In this document: piece after piece, positions 1-11,911 of the stretch
Layout of the letters: the number at the start of each line of letters is the position of its first letter
Position numbering within the stretch: the stretch's first letter is position 1
NCBI RefSeq assembly: GCF_004210375.1
Contig: NC_134834.1
Location: 12,199,857 to 12,263,856, forward strand
Length of the DNA stretch: 64,000 nucleotides
Origin: Tachypleus tridentatus
Taxonomy: Eukaryota > Arthropoda > Merostomata > Xiphosura > Limulidae
Direction: 5' to 3'
Program-made: the position numbers and the translations under genes
Notes under the pieces: generated by a model
Database searches by the model: none
What the model was told of the DNA's origin: nothing
What the model saw: only the letters and a program-made list of their open reading frames with translations

Positions 1-2396
1 CCGTCGCTGTCCAGTAAACCCAGAACTCTAATATTTCTACTCCGTCGCTGTCCGGTAAACCCAGAACTCTAATATTTCAACTCCGTCGCTGTCCAGTAAA
101 CCCAGAACTCTAATATTTCAACTCCGTCGCTGTCCGGTAAACCCAGAACTCTAATATTTCAACTCCGTCGCTGCCCGGTAAACCCAGAACTCTAATATTT
201 CAACTCCGTCGCTGTCCAGTAAACCCAGAACTCTAATATTTCTACTCCGTCGCTGTCCGGTAAACCCAGAACTCTAATATTTCAACTCCGTCGCTGTCCA
301 GTAAACCCAGAACTCTAATATTTCTACCCGTCGCTGCCCAGTAACACAGAGCTCTAATATTTCAACTCCGTCGCTGCCCGGTAAACCCAGAACTCTAATA
401 TTTCAACTCCGTCGCTGTCCAGTAAACCCAGAACTCTAATATTTCTACTCCGTCGCTGCCCAGTAAACCCAGAACTCCAATATTTCAACTACGTCGCTGT
501 CCGGTAAACCCAGAACTCTAATATTTCAACTCCGTCGCTGTCCAGTAAACCCAGAACTCTAATATTTCTACTCCGTCGTTGCCCAGTAAATCCAGACTCT
601 AATATTTCTACTCCGTCGCTGTCCGGTAAACCCAGAACTCTAATATTTCTACTCCGTCGCTGTCCGGTAAACCCAGAACTCTAATATTTCAACTCCGTCG
701 CTGTCCAGTAAACCCAGAACTCTAATATTTCAACTCCGTCGCTGCCCGGTAAACCCAGAACTCTAATATTTCAACTCCGTCGCTGTCCAGTAAACCCAGA
801 ACTCTAATATTTCTACTCCGTCGCTGTCCGGTAAACCCAGAACTCTAATATTTCAACTCCGTCGCTGTCCAGTAAACCCAGAACTCTAATATTTCTACTC
901 CGTCGCTGCCCAGTAACACAGAGCTCTAATATTTCAACTCCGTCGCTGCCCGGTAAACCCAGAACTCTAATATTTCAACTCCGTCGCTGTCCAGTAAACC
1001 CAGAACTCTAATATTTCTACTCCGTCGCTGCCCAGTAAACCCAGAACTCCAATATTTCAACTACGTCGCTGTCCGGTAAACCCAGAACTCTAATATTTCA
1101 ACTCCGTCGCTGTCCAGTAAACCCAGAACTCTAATATTTCTACTCCGTCGTTGCCCAGTAAATCCAGACTCTAATATTTCTACTCCGTCGCTGTCCGGTA
1201 AACCCAGAACTCTAATATTTCTACTCCGTCGCTGTCCGGTAAACCCAGAACTCTAATATTTCAACTCCGTCGCTGTCCAGTAAACCCAGAACTCTAATAT
1301 TTCAACTCCGTCGCTGTCCAGTAAATCCAGACTCTAATATTTCTACTCCGTCGCTGCCCAGTAAACCCAGAACTCTAATATTTCAACTCCGTCGCTGCCC
1401 AGTAAACCCAGAACTCTAATATTTCAACTCCGTCGCTGTCCGGTAAACCCAGAACTCTAATATTTCTACTCCGTCGCTGTCCGGTAAACCCAAAACTCTA
1501 ATATTTCTACTCCGTCGCTGTCCGGTAAACCCAGAACTCTAATATTTCAACTCCGTCGCTGCCCAGTAAACCCAGAACTCTAATATTTCTACTCCGTCGC
1601 TGCCCAGTAAATCCAGACTCTAATATTTCTACTCCGTCGCTGTCCGGTAAACCCAGAACACTAATATTTCAACTCCGTCGCTGTCCGGTAAACCCAGACT
1701 CTAATATTTCTACTCCGTCGCTGTCCAGTAAACCCAGAACTCTAATATTTCTACTCCGTCGCTGTCCGGCAAACCCAGAACTCTAATATTTCTACTCCGT
1801 CGCTGTCCGGTAAACCCAGAACTCTAATATTTCAACTCCGTCGCTGCCCAGTAAACCCAAAACTCTAATATTTCTACTCCGTCGCTGTCCGGTAAACCCA
1901 GAACTCTAATATTTCAACTCCGTCGCTGCCCAGTAAACCCAGAACTCTAATATTTCTACTCCGTCGCTGCCCAGTAAATCCAGACTCTAATATTTCTACT
2001 CCGTCGCTGTCCGGTAAACCCAGAACACTAATATTTCAACTCCGTCGCTGTCCGGTAAACCCAGACTCTAATATTTCTACTCCGTCGCTGTCCAGTAAAC
2101 CCAGAACTCTAATATTTCTACTCCGTCGCTGTCCGGCAAACCCAGAACTCTAATATTTCTACTCCGTCGCTGTCCGGTAAACCCAGAACTCTAATATTTC
2201 AACTCCGTCGCTGCCCAGTAAACCCAGAACTCTAATATTTCTACTCCGTCGCTGTCCAGTAAACCCAGAACTCTAATATTTCTACTCCGTCGCTGTCCGG
2301 TAAACCCAGAACTCTAATATTTCTACTCCGTCGCTGTCCGGTAAACCCAGAACTCTAATATTTCAACTCCGTCGCTGCCCAGTAAACCCAGAACTC
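1..2396. repeat. 41-bp minisatellite array A (continues off left edge)
   Basis: About 58 head-to-tail copies of a 41-bp unit built from CTCCGTCGCTGTCC(A/G)GTAA, then ACCCAGAACTCTAATATTTC plus a short linker. Variants recur at fixed spacing. The set with CAGTAACACAGAGCTC, ACTACGTCGCTG and AATCCAGACTC repeats about 572 bp later (near 339/910, 488/1060 and 591/1163), a 14-unit higher-order repeat. The AGAACACTAATA variant repeats about 368 bp later (near 1656/2024), a 9-unit block. No coding potential is visible. The array ends at 2396 directly against a SINE interior. Confidence 0.97.
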
Positions 2397-2562
2397 ATCG
2401 CCAACTCTTGGGCTACTCTTTTACCAACGAATAGTGCGATTGACCGTCACATTATAACGCCCCCACGGCTGAAATGGAGAGCATTTTTGGTGCGACCGGG
2501 ATTCGAACCCGCGACCCTCAGATTACGAGTCGAGTACATTAATCACCTGGCCATGCCGGGCC
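2397..2562 (-). mobile_element. SINE family A, 5' (tRNA-like) half
   Basis: Reverse-complement copy of the tRNA-derived SINE that recurs through the window. It includes the box-B-like GGTTCGAATCCC and the GGCCCGGCATGGCC start at its right end. It stops at the interior GAGTTGGCG motif, where array A begins. The missing 3' half of the SINE lies at 2663-2765 in the opposite orientation. Confidence 0.9.
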
Positions 2563-2566
2563 GGAA

Positions 2567-2662
2567 AGAGACAGCGACAGAGTTGAAATATTAGAGTTCT
2601 GGATTTACTGGACAGCGACGGAGTTGAAATATTAGAGTTCTGGGTTTACTGGACAGCGACGG
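2567..2662 (+). repeat. Two inverted units of array A
   Basis: Two copies of the array A unit (CAGCGACGGAGTTGAAATAT and so on) in the opposite orientation to positions 1-2396. They lie between the inverted 5' half of the SINE and its forward 3' half. Confidence 0.92.
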
Positions 2663-2765
2663 ATGGTGATGACTAGCTGCCTTCCCTCTAGTCTTATACT
2701 GCTAAATTAGAGACGGCTAGTGCAGATAGCCCTCGAGTAGCTTTGCGCGAAATTCAAAACCAAAC
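2663..2765 (+). mobile_element. SINE family A, 3' half
   Basis: Forward SINE tail starting at GGTGATGACTAGCTGCC, through CTGCTAAATTAGAGACGGC and the CTCGAGTAGCTTTGCGCGAA motif, to a CAAAACCAAACAAAAC tail. Its upstream partner was separated from it by array A plus an inversion. Confidence 0.9.
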
Positions 2766-3192
2766 AAAACAGAAATTGTCTCTGTCCAGTAAACTCAAAA
2801 CTCTTAATTTTTATACGCTGTGTAAAATATTGTTGAGACAAATTTCTGCTAGCTTTTATTAAAGTACATTTCTAATCACTAGTTATTATCTAAGTTCACG
2901 ATGTCCAGAATCAAGTCTAAAGAAATCTGAACAAAAGTTGTTTTTTTTTGTTCTAATTTCCAGACACCCTGTATAGTTGTTTTTTTATATAACACGTCAC
3001 ACGAACGGATGGTGTATCACTGAGTGGCTAACAGGTTATGCTAGTAGACTTATCTTGAAATGTTTTGCTTGTTCCATGCGAGTTTTTAAAAAGTTAGAAA
3101 AAAATGACTTCGACAATTCTACATTTAAAAAAATGACCATTGCACTGCCATGTTTGCTTTTTGTTGTACAACGGTCTAAGTAAGCACTTCAT
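2766..3192. other. Non-coding spacer
   Basis: AT-rich sequence with no recognisable gene. ACACCCTGTATA near 2966 resembles the tip of a mariner-type inverted repeat, but no matching end is seen nearby. Confidence 0.5.
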
Positions 3193-3290
3193 TGTTTGTT
3201 TCTAATTAAGCACAGAGCTACACATTGAGTTACTGGTGTTCTGCTCACCACGGGTATAAACGCGGTTTCTAACGCGTTTTAAGTCCGCAG
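3193..3290 (-). mobile_element. SINE family B copy
   Basis: Reverse complement of a second tRNA-derived SINE: the tail side (AAGCACAGAGCTACACATTG) is followed by CTCACCACGGGTATAAACGC and AAGTCCGCAG. It shares this order with copies near 34.0, 34.3, 38.6, 45.3, 46.2 and 47.8 kb. Confidence 0.75.
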
Positions 3291-3293
3291 AAA

Positions 3294-3448
3294 ATGCCAC
3301 TGGGCGGTGACGACTTGACGCAGACATGCCACTGGGCGGTGACCACTTAACGCAGACATGCCACTGGGCGGTGACGACTTGACGCAGACATACCACTGGG
3401 CGGTGACTACTTAACGCAGACATGTCACTGGGCAGTGACCACTTTATG
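3294..3448. repeat. 32-bp minisatellite, five units
   Basis: Five tandem copies starting at 3294, 3326, 3358, 3390 and 3422 of a unit beginning ATGCCACTGGGCGGTGAC. They alternate between GACGACTTGACG and GACCACTTAACG subtypes; the last copy is partial. Confidence 0.93.
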
Positions 3449-3657
3449 TCTTTACGTTATTGTTTTTTTAAAGTTGTTGGTCAAATTGGGGGTGAATGTA
3501 TTTTTATTATGACCTTGACCTTTAGTTATAACAACATTAAACTTTGATATATGGCGGTGAAATTTAACCTCGCGGTTAATACTGCCATACGTCTCCCATC
3601 GTGTTCACAATAATACAGTGCTAACGATGTTACAGGTGCGAGATCTTAATGGATCAG

Positions 3658-3909
3658 TACTTGACCAGTCTGTAAGTTCGTCAGTATAGCTTCTCTACTG
3701 TTTGGTATAAATTGACCAGTCTGTAAGTCCGTCAGTATAGACTCTCTACTGTTTGGTAAAAATTGACCAGTCTCTAAGTCCGTCAGTATAGACTCTCTAC
3801 TGTTTGGTATAAATTGACCAGTCTGTAAGTCCGTCAGTATAGACTCTTTACTGTTTGGTATAAACTGACCAGTCTGTAAATCCCTCAGTATCTACTGTTT
3901 GGTATAAAT
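3658..3909. repeat. ~51-bp minisatellite, five units
   Basis: Tandem copies of TTGACCAGTCTGTAAGTCCG followed by TCAGTATAGACTCTCTACTG and TTTGGTATAAA. The last unit is shortened. Confidence 0.93.
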
Positions 3910-3977
3910 TCAGTTTCTTGTTATCATTGTTATTCTTACTGCTTTGTTTTGTTACTTTGTTATCGCGTCTGGTATAA

Positions 3978-6842
3978 ACTCTCGATTACTTTGTTGTTGT
4001 TGTTCGGTATTAATTATCTGTTACTTTGTTGTTGTTGTTCGGTATTAATTATCTGTTTCATTGTTGTTGTTCGGTATTAATTATCTGTTTCATTGTTGTT
4101 GTTCGGTATTAATTATCTGTTTCATTGTTGTTGTTCGGTATTAATTATCTGTTTCATTGTTGTTGTTCGGTATTGATTATCTGTTTCTTTGTTGTTGTTG
4201 TTCGGTATTAATTATCTGTTTCATTGTTGTTGTTTGGTATTGATTATCTGTTTCATTGTTGTTGTTCGGTATTAATTATCTGTTTCATTGTTGTTGTTTG
4301 GTATTGATTATCTGTTTCATTGTTGTTGTTCGGTATTAATTATCTGTTTCATTGTTGTTGTTCGGTATTAATTATCTGTTTCATTGTTGTTGTTCGGTAT
4401 TAATTATCTGTTTCATTGTTGTTGTTCGGTATTAATTATCTGTTTCATTGTTGTTGTTTGGTATTGATTATCTGTTTCATTGTTGTTGTTGTTCGGTATT
4501 AATTATCTGTTTCATTGTTGTTGTTTGGTATTGATTATCTGTTTCATTGTTGTTGTTCGGTATTAATTATCTGTTTCATTGTTGTTGTTCGGTATTAATT
4601 ATCTGTTTCATTGTTGTTGTTCGGTATTAATTATCTGTTTCATTGTTGTTGTTTGGTATTGATTATCTGTTTCTTTGTTGTTGTTGTTCGGTATTAATTA
4701 TCTGTTTCATTGTTGTTGTTTGGTATTGATTATCTGTTTCATTGTTGTTGTTCGGTATTAATTATCTGTTTCATTGTTGTTGTTCGGTATTAATTATCTG
4801 TTACTTTGTTGTTGTTGTTCGGTATTAATTATCTGTTTCATTGTTGTTGTTTGGTATTAATTATCTGTTACTTTGTTGTTGTTGTTCGGTATTAATTATC
4901 TGTTTCATTGTTGTTGTTTGGTATTGATTATCTGTTTCATTGTTGTTGTTCGGTATTAATTATCTGTTTCATTGTTGTTGTTCGGTATTAATTATCTGTT
5001 TCATTGTTGTTGTTCGGTATTAATTATCTGTTTCATTGTTGTTGTTCGGTATTAATTATCTGTTTCATTGTTGTTGTTTGGTATTGATTATCTGTTTCAT
5101 TGTTGTTGTTCGGTATTGATTATCTGTTTCATTGTTGTTGTTCGGTATTGATTATCTGTTTCATTGTTGTTGTTCGGTATTGATTATCTGTTTCATTGTT
5201 GTTGTTCGGTATTAATTATCTGTTACTTTGTTGTTGTTCGGTATTAATTATCTGTTTCATTGTTGTTGTTCGGTATTAATTATCTGTTTCATTGTTGTTG
5301 TTCGGTATTAATTATCTGTTTCATTGTTGTTGTTCGGTATTAATTATCTGTTTCTTTGTTGTTGTTCGGTATTGATTATCTGTTTCATTGTTGTTGTTCG
5401 GTATTGATTATCTGTTTCATTGTTGTTGTTCGGTATTGATTATCTGTTTCTTTGTTGTTGTTCGGTATTAATTATCTGTTTCATTGTTGTTGTTCGGTAT
5501 TAATTATCTGTTACTTTGTTGTTGTTCGGTATTAATTATCTGTTTCATTGTTGTTGTTCGGTATTAATTATCTGTTTCATTGTTGTTGTTCGGTATTAAT
5601 TATCTGTTACTTTGTTGTTGTTCGGTATTAATTATCTGTTTCATTGTTGTTGTTCGGTATTGATTATCTGTTTCATTGTTGTTGTTCGGTATTAATTATC
5701 TGTTTCATTGTTGTTGTTCGGTATTAATTATCTGTTTCATTGTTGTTGTCTGGTATTAATTATCTGTTTCTTTGTTGTTGTTTGGTATTAATTATCTGTT
5801 TCTTTGTTGTTGTTCGGTATTAATTATCTGTTTCTTTGTTGTTGTTCGGTATTAATTATCTGTTTCATTGTTGTTGTTCGGTATTAATTATCTGTTTCAT
5901 TGTTGTTGTTCGGTATTAATTATCTGTTTCTTTGTTGTTGTTCGGTATTGATTATCTGTTTCATTGTTGTTGTTCGGTATTGATTATCTGTTTCTTTGTT
6001 GTTGTTCGGTATTGATTATCTGTTTCATTGTTGTTGTTCGGTATTGATTATCTGTTTCATTGTTGTTGTTCGGTATTAATTATCTGTTTCATTGTTGTTG
6101 TTCGGTATTGATTATCTGTTTCTTTGTTGTTGTTCGGTATTGATTATCTGTTTCTTTGTTGTTGTTCGGTATTAATTATCTGTTTCATTGTTGTTGTTCG
6201 GTATTAATTATCTGTTTCATTGTTGTTGTTCGGTATTAATTATCTGTTACTTTGTTGTTGTTCGGTATTAATTATCTGTTTCATTGTTGTTGTTCGGTAT
6301 TAATTATCTGTTTCATTGTTGTTGTTCGGTATTAATTATCTGTTTCTTTGTTGTTGTTCGGTATTGATTATCTGTTTCATTGTTGTTGTTCGGTATTGAT
6401 TATCTGTTTCTTTGTTGTTGTTGTTCGGTATTGATTATCTGTTTCTTTGTTGTTGTTCGGTATTAATTATCTGTTACTTTGTTGTTGTTCGGTATTAATT
6501 ATCTGTTTCATTGTTGTTGTTCGGTATTAATTATCTGTTTCATTGTTGTTGTTCGGTATTAATTATCTGTTTCTTTGTTGTTGTTCGGTATTGATTATCT
6601 GTTTCATTGTTGTTGTTCGGTATTGATTATCTGTTTCTTTGTTGTTGTTGTTCGGTATTGATTATCTGTTTCTTTGTTGTTGTTCGGTATTAATTATCTG
6701 TTACTTTGTTGTTGTTCGGTATTAATTATCTGTTTCATTGTTGTTGTTCGGTATTAATTATCTGTTTCATTGTTGTTGTTTGGTATTAATTATCTGTTTC
6801 ATTGTTGTTGTCTGGTATTAATTATCTGTTTCTTTGTTGTTT
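3978..6842. repeat. 32-bp minisatellite array D (~90 copies)
   Basis: Long array of a unit CGGTATTAATTATCTGTTTC plus ATTGTTGTTGTT. Variable positions are TTAATT/TTGATT, TTTCATTG/TTACTTTG/TTTCTTTG and the number of GTT triplets. A seven-unit block (about 227 bp) is repeated near 6411 and 6637, so local higher-order duplication has occurred. Nothing coding is visible. Confidence 0.97.
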
Positions 6843-6879
6843 TTCTTTAATTTTATTTTCGCTATAATCCATCTGCTTT

Positions 6880-6950
6880 CTCTACCCATACCAGCCGCTT
6901 TTTACATATATAATTTTCCCTACAAGTGGGTTTTCTCGTCATCACGGATT
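6880..6950 (+). repeat. Dispersed repeat fragment
   Basis: Contains CCATACCAGCCG, TTTTTACATATATAATTTTC and CTACAAGTGGGTTTTCTCGTC. The same block forms the right flank of the palindromic element at 38198-38405, and a shorter version lies at 15425-15484, so this is a shared mobile-element end. Confidence 0.65.
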
Positions 6951-7004
6951 ATCTGCTTCTTTGTTCAAGGTTTGTCTGGTTAAAATCTCCATTTCTTTGT
7001 TGTT

Positions 7005-7066
7005 GCAGGGCTTATAGCTCTAAAAATTGGGTTTCGATTTCCGCAGAAGACAGAGCCCACGTATAA
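7005..7066 (+). mobile_element. SINE family B fragment
   Basis: GGCTTATAGCTCTAAAAATT then GGGTTTCGATTTCCGCAGAAG and CAGAGCCCACG. It matches the box-B region of SINE-B; the ends are degraded. Confidence 0.5.
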
Positions 7067-7224
7067 GAGTACAAGTTCAGGGTTTCCACCAGAACGTTGG
7101 GTTCGTCACGTTGGCAACCACTTCCTTCTAACTGGTCAGTAATATTCTGTTTCAACTGTGGAACAGTGTATGTCTATCTGTACTCCTTGTCTATTGTTAC
7201 ACAGTTACTTATCCGTTCTTGCCA

Positions 7225-7340
7225 AGGGTATGTCCGTACTACCTGTCTGTATTGAAACTTTACAGGGATATGTCCGTACTGTCTGTCCGTATTGAAACTT
7301 TACAGGGTATGTCCGTACTGTCTGTCCGTATTGAAACTAT
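7225..7340. repeat. ~40-bp minisatellite, three units
   Basis: Three imperfect copies of TATGTCCGTACTGTCTGTCC plus GTATTGAAACTTTACAGGG. A run of codons stays open across it only because of the periodicity. Confidence 0.85.
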
Positions 7341-7614
7341 ACTGAATATTTCTATACTATACGTCTGTATCAACACTTCACAGCGTATCACCGTAGAGAC
7401 TAATGATGTGATGTTGAGATATTCCATTCTTACAGACTAATAATGTGAAGTTTGAGATTCCTGGTACATAATAGATCCTGTAACTTATTCAGATGAACTC
7501 CACCAATAGGTGTCGCCATCTTAGTTCCAGACAACAGGTTTAACATCGTATTTCTTCACTCTGAAATCGAGAACAGCCAAAACAAAACAAAAACTAGTTT
7601 TGGTTTCGTTTTCT

Positions 7615-8669
7615 GTTTATTAGTTGTGTGTATCACAACTTACAAATTATTAGTTGTGTGTATCACAACTTGCAATATTAGTTGTGTGTATCACAACTTA
7701 CAAATTATTAGTTGTGTGTATCACAACTTACAAATTATTAGTTGTGTGTATCACAACTTACAATATTAGTTGTGTGTATCACAACTTACAAATTATTAGT
7801 TGTGTGTATCACAACTTACAAATTATTAGTTGTGTGTATCACAACTTCCAATATTAGTTGTGTGTATCACAACTTACAAATTATTAGTTGTGTGTATCAC
7901 AACTTACAAATTATTAGTTGTGTGTATCACAACTTACAATATTAGTTGTGTGTATCACAACTTACAAATTATTAGTTGTGTGTATCACAACTTACAAATT
8001 ATTAGTTGTGTGTATCACAACTTCCAATATTAGTTGTGTGTATCACAACTTACAAATTATTAGTTGTGTGTATCACAACTTCCAATATTAGTTGTGTGTA
8101 TCACAACTTACAAATTATTAGTTGTGTGTATCACAACTTCCAATATTAGTTGTGTGTATCACAACTTACAATATTAGTTGTGTGTATCACAACTTACAAA
8201 TTATTAGTTGTGTGTATCACAACTTACAAATTATTAGTTGTGTGTATCACAACTTACAAATTATTAGTTGTGTGTATCACAACTTCCAATATTAGTTGTG
8301 TGTATCACAACTTACAAATTATTAGTTGTGTGTATCACAACTTACAATATTAGTTGTGTGTATCACAACTTACAAATTATTAGTTGTGTGTATCACAACT
8401 TACAAATTATTAGTTGTGTGTATCACAACTTACAAATTATTAGTTGTGTGTATCACAACTTCCAATATTAGTTGTGTGTATCACAACTTACAAATTATTA
8501 GTTGTGTGTATCACAACTTACAATATTAGTTGTGTGTATCACAACTTACAAATTATTAGTTGTGTGTATCACAACTTACAATATTAGTTGTGTGTATCAC
8601 AACTTACAATATTAGTTGTGTGTATCACAACTTACAAATTATTAGTTGTGTGTATCACAACTTACAAAC
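7615..8669. repeat. 30/28-bp hairpin minisatellite array F (~36 copies)
   Basis: Units of 30 or 28 bp each contain AGTTGTGTGTATCACAACT, a perfect inverted repeat (AGTTGTG/CACAACT, 5-base loop), separated by ACAAATTATT or ACAATATT. The 30+30+28 order gives an 88-bp higher-order period, which is why the same short open frame recurs every 88 bp. No unique spacers are present. Confidence 0.97.
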
Positions 8670-8762
8670 ACGAAAACTTCGGTTCCTCATTTGTAAGACG
8701 AACGAAATCATAATTAGATTTTTTATATAGTTTTCGACTCCTGGTGGGACAACATTAAATTT

Positions 8763-8850
8763 ACAACGGTAAAATCTCTGGTTCGATTCTCCGAAGTGAG
8801 CACATCAGATATCCCAGTGCGACTTTACTCTAAAAACAAATACAAAGCCA
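8763..8850 (+). mobile_element. SINE family C copy, degraded
   Basis: CAACGGTAAAATCTCTGGTTCGATTCTCCG followed by GAGCACATCAGATATCCCAG and a CTTTACTC tail. The order matches the third tRNA-derived SINE family (box-B GGTTCGATTC, then CAGCAGATAGCCC and GGCTTTG). Confidence 0.6.
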
Positions 8851-9795
8851 ACAAAAATAAAAGTTCAGTTTTTGAGCGTGGCCAATAATTATCGTGCCCG
8901 GACTGTGAATCTAAGAATTCAGAACTCGACTCCAACTGCTGCAAGAACACGTTTCACACTAGGAGTAGAGGTTGAAGTCAAAGACAAACATAGTCCAGTT
9001 TGCCATGTTGGGTGTGGATGCTGTTGATTAAAGCCCCATCCAGTCAAACTTTCAGAAAGTAAAAGTCTGGTATGAACAAACAGTTCTTGCATCTTTTTTG
9101 CGAAAATTGTGCGTGTTCGCGAATTAATCTGCGACGGTGCAAATACTTTATACGTTGCTTTGACTCGTTGTTCCGGCAGACTAGAAACTAAAGAAGGAAC
9201 TGATAGCACAATTAACTTTCGCTGTATTTGGAAGTTGTTATTTCAACCATGACTCCGTAATACCCACACGAGTTGACCTCTTCAATACTTTGTTCCGGTC
9301 CCACCGAGTCAAAATCTACCGATAAGACATAAACCACGTGGACTATTTATCTAATTACAAGTATAATTTGATGTGCTATTATTGTTGTTCGAGCTAGACC
9401 TGAGAGGTGACGTTTTAAAGTGCAATATGGCCTTGGTTACTTGTATTTTAAATTAACAACCGTCACCAGCACGTTGTTCCTTAACTGGCTGGAGAATAGA
9501 TGTTGTAGCACATTTAACTACAACATGTACGTTTCTTGTGTTCAAACGTACACTATAGTTTCGTAATTTAACCTTCTATTTTTACCAAAGTACGGAGAGT
9601 TTTTTTTTCTTTTACGGCAACGGGTCGCGAGCCATGAATTTCTATCTACTAAGCCTCGCCCGGCTGCTTCTTACATTGTGATATTTTGTTACGTGTTTAG
9701 CAGTTAACCGCATGTCGGATGTTAAAATGTATTTTTTTAGTGTTCGTTTCTGTAATTAAAATTAACTTCCTATCTAGGATTGATTTCAAAATAAT
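8851..9795. other. Intergenic, nothing recognised
   Basis: No repeat array, no supported gene and no RNA gene. A 96-codon minus-strand open frame (8919-9209) has no family resemblance and no splice context. Confidence 0.5.
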
Positions 9796-10072
9796 GACCC
9801 GGCATGATCAGATGGTTAGGGCACACGACTCGCAATATGAAGGTCGCGGGCTAGAATTCCCGTCACACCAAGCATGCTCGCCCTTTCAGCCGTGAGGGCT
9901 TTATAATGTACTGTCAGTCCCACTATTCGTTGGTAAAAGAGTAGCTCAAGAGTTGGCGGTGGGTGGTGATGACTAGCTGCCTTCCCTCTTGTCTTACGCT
10001 GCTAAATTAGGGAAGGCTAGCGCAGATAGCCCTCGAGTAACTTAGCGCGAAATTCAAAAACAAACAAAAAGA
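9796..10072 (+). mobile_element. SINE family A, near full length
   Basis: The diverged tRNA-like head (GACCCGGCATGATCAGATGG) is followed by the conserved body (CCCACTATTCGTTGGTAAAA), GGTGATGACTAGCTGCC and a CAAAAACAAACAAAAA tail. Confidence 0.93.
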
Positions 10073-10207
10073 TTTCAAAATAGATAATTGTTAGAAATTC
10101 ACAAAGATGTGTTTGCGTAACCAAGGGAAGTTCCTCGAAATAAACCTGAGCCATTCTGTGCATCAAATTTGTTATTTAAAAAAAACCCTATTAAAGTTTA
10201 CAAACAG

Positions 10208-10247
10208 AAGCGCCCTCGTGTAGCTCTACGCGAAATTAAACCAAACC
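10208..10247 (+). mobile_element. SINE family A tail fragment
   Basis: AGCGCCCTCGTGTAGCTCTA and CGCGAAATTAAACCAAACC match the last ~40 bp of SINE-A only. Confidence 0.6.
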
Positions 10248-10377
10248 AATCAGTTCCTAGTGGGAATTATATGAAGGGATAAAGGACCTGAATGTATTAG
10301 GTTATGACACAAGTACTATTTAAACACGCTAGGGTAACTTATTCTTACCGTTGGGGTGTGTTTTTCTTATAGTCGGG

Positions 10378-10462
10378 CTATCTGCTGTGTCTGCGAAGGA
10401 GAATCGAACTCCTGGTTTTAGCGTTGGAAATCCGAAGACTTTCCGCTGTTCCAGCGGGGGAC
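10378..10462 (-). mobile_element. SINE family C, tRNA-like head
   Basis: Reverse complement reads CCCCGCTGGAACAGCGGAAA, a TCTTCGGATTTCC core, ACGCTAAAACCAGGAGTTCG and CTGTGTCAGC-like sequence. It has the arrangement of a tRNA head with box B but is not a functional tRNA. Confidence 0.7.
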
Positions 10463-10650
10463 TCACCGCTAGGATTTCTGTTTCAGTAGTATAACAAAAA
10501 GGGTAATAGTTGTTTTCAAAGCTCCACTTGAAAATAAAAGTTCACCAGCTAATGGCTAGTTTTAATACATACCATCAGGTGTCGCCCAAATAAACTTACT
10601 GTGGCTTATCGTAAATAACACACAGGATCTGAATTCTTGTCATTACATGG

Positions 10651-10942
10651 TATTGACTGTTGAAGCAACAGAAACACTGCACAAACAAAAATAAAATCTA
10701 CACCTTCACTGTTGAAGCAATACGAACATTGCACAAACAAAAATAAAATCTACACCTTCACTGTTGAAGTAATACAAACATTGCACAAACGAAAATAAAA
10801 TACACCTTTACTGCTGAAGCAACACAAACAAAAATAAAATCTACACCTGAAGCAACACAACATTGCACAAATAAAAAATAAAATGCACCTTTACTGTTGA
10901 AGCAATATGAACATTGCACAAACAAAAATAAAGTTACACTTT
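10651..10942. repeat. ~55-bp minisatellite G, five to six degenerate units
   Basis: Repeats of ACTGTTGAAGCAATACGAAC, ATTGCACAAACAAAAATAAA and TCTACACCTTC, with internal deletions in the middle copies. Confidence 0.88.
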
Positions 10943-11911
10943 CATAGCTATGAGGTTTTTTCTTTCTTTAATTAAATACACGAATTACATCAAAGATATG
11001 ATGATATCTTTAGAGGGTGAAGGAAAAATGATTGTACATTAAGATGACGTCAGAGAAGTAATGCATTGTCTTAAATGAGACAAGATATAATCTTATGTTT
11101 AGGTTGATCTTTCTATCCTTTCATTCTTTCTTTTTAATCCGGGAAAACAAGAATAATGATACGTCACCGAACGGTGTTTACAAACCTTGTCTCCAATTAA
11201 CGACAATTTCAAACGTATTAAAAAAACCTTTTAAAGGATGGTGATTATATACTTGAAGAGTCTTATAAAAATAATACGTTAATTAATAGCTTCAAGTGAA
11301 ACAAAGTGTATTCATATTGTTTGACTGGCCTTCATTCATGTTCTGAAAGGAAGACGAGGTCATGCCATCTAGTGGTATTAAAAAAAAAACGATTGTTATT
11401 AACGACGACCTTAAACGTGTGCACACAACATTTCGTGTAAATGCTTGGGGACGACTTAGGTTCTTTAAAAACAGAATTTAGGATCACTTACAAGAAGTAT
11501 AGAAAATAAAGGTTTTATACACTTAAACTATAAGTGAGATAACTGATCCATCTTAGCGCTTAAAGCTACAAGCTTAACAAATTTAGTCAAATATTGAATA
11601 GCTACCATAAACAGCTCGAGACTGAGGTCACCGATAAGCTTATGCATATAAACAGCTTCACTAATTCACGCACAATCTATTCGTGGTATGTACCATATCT
11701 GTTTCCTAATTCAACTACAGTCACGTGTATGTTCATTCACCAGTAGGTGGCGGTAAAGGCGTACGAAACAGGAAATAGCTCTATGATTGAAATATGTCAG
11801 ACAAAAAGAAGGAAAAAAAACAGTAAACTGAGTAAGAGGAAGTGAATAGCAGATGAAAGAAACGTTAATTAAAAATAAAACAAGCTTTAACTCAATATAA
11901 CACGCTATAGA
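10943..11911. other. Intergenic, nothing recognised
   Basis: AT-rich, with no array, SINE or supported exon on either strand. Confidence 0.5.

Noticed and set aside
7615-8669. CRISPR-like array of palindromic repeats
   Set aside because: The segments between palindromes are the same two short linkers, not unique spacers, and the DNA is eukaryotic.
8919-9209. 96-codon minus-strand frame
   Set aside because: No motif, no neighbouring exon, no family resemblance.
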